Assembly (NCBI GenBank): GCA_947463775.1
Contig: CANHVD010000131.1
Coordinates: 1 to 11,174 of the forward strand
From: Planctomycetaceae bacterium
GTDB lineage: Bacteria; Planctomycetota; Planctomycetia; Planctomycetales; Planctomycetaceae
Direction of reading: 5' to 3'
DNA length: 11,174 nt
The notes under the pieces were generated by a model that worked only from the letters and a program-made list of their open reading frames with translations, had not been told where the DNA came from and did no database searches. Positions 6,842 through 11,174 of this stretch are shown in pieces (within the stretch, counting starts at the first letter, position 1; every line of letters begins with the position of its first letter). The translations under genes and the position numbers were made by a program.

Positions 6842-7681
6842 ATGGTTGAAAATCTTCCCTTCGACACCATTCGCCACAAAGCTCTCACAATTGATGGCTA
6901 TTCGCGAGCGGCCGTTCAGAGCTATTGGCGAGTTCAGGAGCTGAAGCTTGGTTTTGAACTGGGAGCAAGCCCCTGGAACTTCATGGGGACTCAGGTCTTC
7001 CTTGTGACACACGGTCATCTGGATCATCTGGCCGCGTTACCCGTTTATGTCGCGCGGCGACGCATGATGAAAATGGATCCGCCAACGATCTACCTGCCGG
7101 AAGCGATCGTTGACGACGTATGGCGTGTCGTCAAAGCGTGGCAGAAGCTGGATCGAGGACGCATGATGTGCGAACTCGTCGGCGTGAAAGAGGGCGACAT
7201 GATTACGCTGTCACGTGAGCATCGATTTACCGTGTTTCCGACGAAGCACACGGTGCCCTCGGTCGGCTATATCGTTTACGACGTCCGCAAAAAACTGAAG
7301 CCCGAATACCATGGCCTGAAGGGCGATCAGATCCGAGACCTTCGGATGCAGGGTATCGACGTCGCGGCCGAGACGCTGACTCCTTTACTGTGTTTTACAG
7401 GAGACACGGCACCGCAGGGACTGGATGCTCATCCTGATGTTTACAAGGCGGAAGTGCTGATCACGGAGATGACATTTTTCCGACCGGAGCACCGCAAAGA
7501 AAAGATCCACAAGTTCGGCCACATGCATCTCGACGACATTCTGGAACGCGCGGAGAAGTTTGAGAACGAGCTGATCATTCTGGCCCACCTGAGCACTCGC
7601 ACTCATGAAGCAGAAGCTCGCCGTCGCCTTGAACAGGTGCTGCCGGATTCATTGAAGTCTCGCGTCAAGTTGTGGAATTAG
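6842..7681 (+). CDS. rnz: Short-form ribonuclease Z, metallo-beta-lactamase fold (plant-like)
   Basis: RNase Z cuts the 3' trailer from tRNA precursors using two zinc ions. The 279-residue protein shows the metal-binding THGHLDH (56-62), His136 in PTKHT, Asp188 in CFTGDT, ITEMTFF (207-213), GHMH (226-229) and His249 in LAHLSTR. All expected ligands are therefore present. Several stretches resemble the short plant enzymes of the TRZ1/TRZ2 type as I recall them: PPTIYLP, the region around KLKPEYHGLKGDQIRDLRM, and AEKFENELIILAHLSTR. The final motif has STRT where the plant form has SARY. The start is ATG at 6842 with a weak GGA upstream. The gene begins 80 bases after hisS on the same strand with no terminator between, so co-transcription is plausible. 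A related MBL hydrolase acting on another RNA or phosphodiester cannot be excluded. Confidence 0.82.
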   Translation: MVENLPFDTIRHKALTIDGYSRAAVQSYWRVQELKLGFELGASPWNFMGTQVFLVTHGHLDHLAALPVYVARRRMMKMDPPTIYLPEAIVDDVWRVVKAWQKLDRGRMMCELVGVKEGDMITLSREHRFTVFPTKHTVPSVGYIVYDVRKKLKPEYHGLKGDQIRDLRMQGIDVAAETLTPLLCFTGDTAPQGLDAHPDVYKAEVLITEMTFFRPEHRKEKIHKFGHMHLDDILERAEKFENELIILAHLSTRTHEAEARRRLEQVLPDSLKSRVKLWN

Positions 7682-7710
7682 TCTCACGAACGAGCAATGT
7701 CGAATGTGGC

Positions 7711-7818
7711 CACGGAGCATTGGCAGATGGTTGATGTAATCGTTTAGCCGCAAGCTGCCGGCGTCGTTGCCCATTTCGCCTACGCCTGCGGCTCGCCGTT
7801 AAACGAGTATGCTCCGTG
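7711..7818. repeat. 108-base nested palindromic intergenic element
   Basis: Perfect 10-base outer arms CACGGAGCAT (7711-7720) and ATGCTCCGTG (7809-7818) enclose inner arms CGTTTA (7741-7746) and TAAACG (7800-7805). Inside these, GCCGCAAGC (7747-7755) pairs with GCCTGCGGC (7784-7792), allowing one G-T pair. The whole could fold into a long branched hairpin on either strand. It starts 30 bases after the RNase Z stop codon. No T run follows, so it is not a standard terminator; a dispersed palindromic element or a 3' RNA structure fits better. The remaining 7819-7969 before the next gene shows no clear promoter. Confidence 0.6.
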
Positions 7819-7969
7819 CGAGGCTGAACTAACCCCCTCTACAAAAGACGCAGCTTCAACAGATGCGTTGCCGTGAACTCCGCTCCCCGCTGCATTGTTT
7901 GTCTAAGAGGATTGAGTCAGAATCCCGCTGAAGATTGTCTTTTGATGAACAATTTCAGCGAGCGAAAAC

Positions 7970-8794
7970 ATGCCAGCACAGGACGGTGTTTCAGGTCAGA
8001 GTTTGACTGTCACTGACTTCTATCGGTCGTTTCTGAGATTTCGAATTGACCTGAACATTACTCAGCCACGCACCGTCAGCCAGCCTCCACCATTTACTCT
8101 CAACAACGCTCGTTTTCCACTGGAGAGTGTGCTTCGCCTCACACAACCGACAGCCAAAGGCGGGAAGACAACGCAGTATGTACTTGGTTCGTCGTGCAAA
8201 GCCGAACAGGTACACGTCACCGAGAATGTCTGGCATGAGCCTGCCGCTGACATGTGTCTCGTGGCATCGCCGGAAGAGTTTCTCGTCATCAAAAGCTGGG
8301 ACCGCAACAATCGTGGAGTGATGCTCAGCCCGCCAACACTGGGCGAACAGCCCGAACGTCAGGTAGGCCGCTGTTCAGAAGCTTTTACGGCTCTCAATCT
8401 GACTCACAAGTTCGCTGATGCTCGATTGTTGACATCCACAGAGGAGATTGTCGATGCCGTGCTGAATGATAGACCGCTTGTTTCTCAGACGGAGTATGAG
8501 CTGGAAAATGGCACGCACGTGTTTCTTGAGTACCCTGTCAAAGTTGTTAACGCGAGCGAGCGTGAGATGTTTTATCAGGTCGATACCGGCCCAGTCCTCA
8601 TTCCCGATGTCAACTCATTCGACGGCGTTCATGAGATCTCCATGCTGCGCCAGGCCTTTATGGCTCATAATACGCTCAACTGCACTGAGATGCTGATGAA
8701 TGTGCCCACAGCGATTGGCGGTGGACTAAGCGTGAATCATTATTCGAGAGTTGTGAAGGTTCAGGCAACCAATCGCATGCTCGTTGTAGAGTAG
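7970..8794 (+). CDS. Hypothetical protein, unrecognised
   Basis: I do not recognise this 274-residue protein. It has no signal peptide or membrane segment, so it should be cytoplasmic. The sequence is mixed in composition and looks globular, with beta-rich stretches such as THVFLEYPVKVVN (182-194) and VVKVQATNRMLVVE (261-274). Four Cys (76, 96, 135, 238) are spread out and form no known metal motif. A conserved-looking segment is PVLIPDVNSFDGVHEI (208-223). The start is ATG at 7970; no clear Shine-Dalgarno sequence precedes it. Codon use and amino-acid composition match the neighbours, and the opposite strand gives no better frame, so it is likely a real gene. It is isolated: a 288-base spacer with a palindrome before it, and a convergent gene after it. 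No function is proposed. Confidence 0.75.
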   Translation: MPAQDGVSGQSLTVTDFYRSFLRFRIDLNITQPRTVSQPPPFTLNNARFPLESVLRLTQPTAKGGKTTQYVLGSSCKAEQVHVTENVWHEPAADMCLVASPEEFLVIKSWDRNNRGVMLSPPTLGEQPERQVGRCSEAFTALNLTHKFADARLLTSTEEIVDAVLNDRPLVSQTEYELENGTHVFLEYPVKVVNASEREMFYQVDTGPVLIPDVNSFDGVHEISMLRQAFMAHNTLNCTEMLMNVPTAIGGGLSVNHYSRVVKVQATNRMLVVE

Positions 8795-8901
8795 TCCGCT
8801 GGTGTCGAACGGCAGAGTGTTCATCAGAGTTCAGTTGAATGCTGGCTGTTTCGTTTGGTTGCGAAAACAGTCTGGCTGACGCAGCACTCAGTCGCTATAG
8901 C

Positions 8902-8933
8902 AAAAAATCCCGGCGTCTGGGTAGACGCCGGGA
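8902..8933 (-). terminator. Rho-independent terminator of the PpiD-like gene
   Basis: The perfect 11-base inverted repeat TCCCGGCGTCT / AGACGCCGGGA (8908-8918, 8923-8933) has a 4-base loop. On the minus strand it is followed by six T. It lies about 65 bases after the stop codon of the PpiD-like gene. On the plus strand no T run follows, so it should not serve the convergent gene at 7970-8794 as an intrinsic terminator. Confidence 0.9.
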
Positions 8934-8946
8934 CTTCAGGATTATG

Positions 8947-8980
8947 CGGACGATAGACTTCGTTGCACAGGCAACGTCCG
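8947..8980 (-). other. Second hairpin between the PpiD-like stop codon and its terminator
   Basis: CGTTGC-ACAG-GCAACG (8961-8976) forms a 6-base stem with a 4-base loop, with outer arms CGGA (8947-8950) and TCCG (8977-8980). It lies in the 3' untranslated region of the minus-strand gene, between its stop codon and the terminator. It may protect the mRNA 3' end; this is a guess from position. Confidence 0.35.
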
Positions 8981-8997
8981 GGTTTCTAACCCCTTAT

Positions 8998-11174
8998 TTA
9001 TTCCTCAGGCAATGTGTCGCGGTCGATGCCGTATTTCGCCCAGATGCTTCGTTCCCAGGCGATCGACGCCGGGTTACTCACGGAAGCGTTCAGCATCTGC
9101 TGCACGGCGGTGCCGTCGAAACCGGCCTGCTTGCCTTCGGTCATAAACTGCTGACGCAGAACGTCGTCGTCAGCGGAACGCTCGACCGGCTGAACCACGT
9201 AGACCGTGCTGAGATCTTCTGTTGAGACGATCCCGACTTTATCGTTTTCGATCTCTTCAAAAACGGTCTTCATGAACTTATCACCGGCAAATCGAATGCT
9301 GCCGCCGACTTCATCATTGAAGCGAACTTCGGAACGACGCAAAGTCGGACGCTGCTGCATGAAGTTCATCTGCGGAGTAATGGATTGTTCCATCCACGAA
9401 AACGACTGAGTCTGGCGAAGAGTCAACGCGGCTGAATCAGCTTTGCCGAGCACTGTCTGGCCTTCCACTGATGCCGACATGTCCTTGCGTTCGCCTTCAG
9501 GCTTTGCAAGTCCTTCACTAATCATCTTTACCAACTCTTCAGCTCGCTTCTTCACAAGGTCACGGGCCTTGATACGCTTCCATGCCAAAACGACCTGATC
9601 CTTAATTCCTGGATCTTCCAGCTTCGGCACGTGAGTATCAGCGAACTCTACAATCCACCACGCGAAGTGGACTTCGCCGCCATCAAGGTCGAAAGCATTC
9701 TTGACGCTCTGATTGCGAACAAACAAGTTTGTATCGTCAGCCATCGTCTTGGGGAACATGCCGAAGACCTGTTGAGCGACTGTCGCCCCAGCCTGCATGA
9801 ACGGATTCTGCTGCGGGTCGGTCGCTGCGCCGATTGGATATGTTTCACCTTCAGCCAGATCCTGGAACGTAATCAGTGGCGTTTCGACAAAACTGCAACC
9901 ATGCTTAGCTGCCAGTTCCTTCATTCCTTCATTCATTTCTTTTGCGTAATCACGCATCTTCTCATACAGGGCTTCATCGGAGATATCACGGTTTTCGGTG
10001 ACAACTGCACGACGAGCACTGGCTCGCTTGGCTTGCAGAGCCTTCAGATCTTTCATGACCGCCAGCATTTTCTCATCAAGACTGGTGCGAACCTTCTGGT
10101 CCAGCAACTGATCGCGAATTTCGCTCTTCAGGTCATCATCCAATGGCTGATATTCCACTTTCGGAATAACAAAATCCGGCTTCGTGCTGTCCGCTGTTGC
10201 TGGTCCAGTTGCCGCTTCTGCTGCAGGAGCATCCGCAGCTGGCTTTGCTTCTTCCGCCGGAGCAGCAGGCGTCTCGGCCGCTGGAGCGGCTGGGGTTTCT
10301 GCTGCTGGAGTGGCTGGTTTTTCTTCCGCAGCTGCCGGAGCCGCTGGGGTTTCCGCTGGTGCAGCGGCGGGAGCTTCCTGTTTGGCCGGCTCAGCTGCCG
10401 GTGCAGGTTCTTCGGGCTTCGCTTCGTCAGCAAACGGCAGGCACTGATCAGCGGGAGCTTCAGCTTTTGGTTCTTCCGGCTTCGGCTCTTCTTTAGGAGC
10501 TTCGGCTTTTGGGGCCTCTGCTGCAGGAGCCTCAGAAGCTGGCGTCTCAGAAGCTGGCGTCTCAGGCTTGGTTTCTTCTGCCTTCGGGGCATCAGCACCT
10601 GGTTCCGCCGGAGCAGGATTCTCTTTCGGAGCTTCTCCTTCTGGAGTCGCTGGAGCACTGCCTTCCGGAGTCGCTGGGGCAGCACCTTCTGGCTTTGCAG
10701 CCCCTTCCGGAGCAGTACCACCTTCTGCCGGCGGCGTTGCAGAATCCGTCTTCTCTTCGACCTCGACCGGCTTCTTGTACAATCGCTCTTTATTCTCGTT
10801 GTAATACGCTTCTACTTCTGCATCGGTCGGAGCTGTCGTTGCCTGCTCAACGGCCTTGTATCCCAGCTCAAGATAAGCCAACTTGGCCTTCTGTGGCTGG
10901 CGGAACCCGGGAGAACCCGGCTCATCCATGTGAGGAAACTTCAGACGGTTTTCAGCGAACAGTTTGCCGACTTCGGCATCGGACGGGTCCGGAACTTCGC
11001 TCGTGAAAGCGTCTACATCCAGTCGAACTGCATTTAATCGCTGGCTGACCTTAGTTCGCTTATAGAGTTCGTAGTAAACCTCCGGCCCCTGCGGAACGGC
11101 CGAGAAGTGAGGATTCAGATGCTGGTAAGCCATCTGAGCTTTGATCTCATTGCGAAAAGAATCCACCAGTTCCG
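8998..11174 (-). CDS. PpiD/SurA-like periplasmic folding factor, 5' end cut by window edge
   Basis: PpiD and SurA are envelope chaperones, often with parvulin-type prolyl isomerase domains. The visible 725 codons run off the right edge, so the real start, and any signal or membrane anchor, is not in the window. Counting from the codon at 11166, residues 1-132 carry the PpiD/SurA N-terminal pattern, including two related segments, PSDAEVGKLFAENRLKF (61-77) and PTDAEVEAYYNENKERL (113-129). Residues about 135-328 are an Ala/Pro/Glu/Lys-rich linker. Residues 329-722 are mostly helical. They include a stretch around VPKLEDPGIKDQVVLAWKRI and KARDLVKKRAEELVKMI like the C-terminal part of PpiD proteins. 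I see no parvulin active-site signature anywhere, so isomerase activity is doubtful. The 3' end has its own terminator. The family call is from pattern only. Confidence 0.75.
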   Translation of the reverse strand, partial: ELVDSFRNEIKAQMAYQHLNPHFSAVPQGPEVYYELYKRTKVSQRLNAVRLDVDAFTSEVPDPSDAEVGKLFAENRLKFPHMDEPGSPGFRQPQKAKLAYLELGYKAVEQATTAPTDAEVEAYYNENKERLYKKPVEVEEKTDSATPPAEGGTAPEGAAKPEGAAPATPEGSAPATPEGEAPKENPAPAEPGADAPKAEETKPETPASETPASEAPAAEAPKAEAPKEEPKPEEPKAEAPADQCLPFADEAKPEEPAPAAEPAKQEAPAAAPAETPAAPAAAEEKPATPAAETPAAPAAETPAAPAEEAKPAADAPAAEAATGPATADSTKPDFVIPKVEYQPLDDDLKSEIRDQLLDQKVRTSLDEKMLAVMKDLKALQAKRASARRAVVTENRDISDEALYEKMRDYAKEMNEGMKELAAKHGCSFVETPLITFQDLAEGETYPIGAATDPQQNPFMQAGATVAQQVFGMFPKTMADDTNLFVRNQSVKNAFDLDGGEVHFAWWIVEFADTHVPKLEDPGIKDQVVLAWKRIKARDLVKKRAEELVKMISEGLAKPEGERKDMSASVEGQTVLGKADSAALTLRQTQSFSWMEQSITPQMNFMQQRPTLRRSEVRFNDEVGGSIRFAGDKFMKTVFEEIENDKVGIVSTEDLSTVYVVQPVERSADDDVLRQQFMTEGKQAGFDGTAVQQMLNASVSNPASIAWERSIWAKYGIDRDTLPEE
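10185..10755 (-). repeat. Low-complexity Ala/Pro/Glu repeat region inside the PpiD-like gene
   Basis: About 190 codons encode irregular repeats of units such as APATPEG, ETPAAPA, EAPKAEAP and KPEEPK. The DNA is correspondingly repetitive, with near-identical direct repeats such as those giving two adjacent TPASE units. Such tracts are prone to change in length by slippage or recombination. One non-repetitive island, ADQCLPFADEA with the only Cys of the tract (residue 242), interrupts it near 10430-10455. Confidence 0.85.

Noticed and set aside
8850..8872. A/T-rich hairpin TGTTTCG / CGAAAACA after the 274-residue protein gene, considered as its terminator
   Set aside because: The stem needs a bulge, is short and A/T-rich, and is not followed by a T run on the plus strand.
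10128..10804. Several further open frames of 78-197 codons over the linker, including Ala/Gly/Ser-rich and Gln/Leu/Arg-rich ones
   Set aside because: All are other-frame readings of the same low-complexity DNA and do not extend beyond it.
9631..11037. 468-codon open frame on the plus strand, opposite the PpiD-like gene
   Set aside because: It mirrors the Ala/Pro/Glu-rich linker: the repeat DNA has no stops in this frame and gives a Ser/Arg/Phe/Trp-rich translation with no domain. The minus-strand protein has family-like sequence on both sides of the linker.
1..11174. A defence, secretion, biosynthetic or mobile multi-gene system
   Set aside because: The identifiable genes are housekeeping or envelope genes in five separate transcription units. 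There is no CRISPR array, nuclease-helicase pair, toxin-antitoxin pair, transposase or reverse transcriptase.

Overview
The window reads as a piece of a planctomycete chromosome, probably order Planctomycetales. This is an inference from protein style (a TolC protein with a long Pro-rich tail, a PpiD-like protein with a long Ala/Pro/Glu linker, a plant-like short RNase Z), moderate GC, roomy intergenic spacers, GTG starts and palindromic intergenic elements. No 16S gene or other direct marker is present. I found no CRISPR array, transposase, phage gene, tRNA or rRNA. Most of the window is core cell machinery.

Layout. Positions 1-1564 (minus) hold nearly all of prfC, peptide chain release factor 3; its last few codons lie beyond the left edge. 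The 1565-1921 spacer carries a candidate prfC promoter and a strong terminator for the next gene. Positions 1922-4219 (minus) encode a 765-residue TolC-family outer-membrane factor with an imperfect lipoprotein-type signal and a 148-residue Pro-rich tail. A 569-base divergent spacer (4220-4788) follows, with a good ribosome binding site, a candidate promoter and a leader hairpin on the minus strand, plus one copy of a short palindromic element. Positions 4789-5232 (plus) encode a small YkgJ-type Cys-cluster protein. A second, inverted copy of the element lies just after it. Positions 5418-6761 (plus) are hisS, and 6842-7681 (plus) a short-form RNase Z. A 108-base nested palindrome sits at 7711-7818. 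Positions 7970-8794 (plus) encode an unrecognised 274-residue protein. It converges on 8998-11174 (minus), a PpiD/SurA-like folding factor whose N-terminus lies beyond the right edge; a clean intrinsic terminator ends that gene.

How the genes fit together. Three genes serve translation: prfC (release-factor recycling), hisS (charging tRNA-His) and the RNase Z gene (tRNA 3' end maturation). hisS and the RNase Z gene are codirectional with an 80-base gap and may be co-transcribed. Two genes serve the cell envelope: the TolC-like channel and the PpiD-like protein. The window gives no evidence that these groups form a single system.

I did not find a convincing undescribed multi-gene system. The points most worth a second look are the PpiD-like protein, where a low-complexity linker occupies the expected place of the parvulin domain; the inverted pair of palindromic elements around the YkgJ-type gene; the 108-base nested palindrome; and the eukaryote/archaea-like HisRS beside a plant-like RNase Z.
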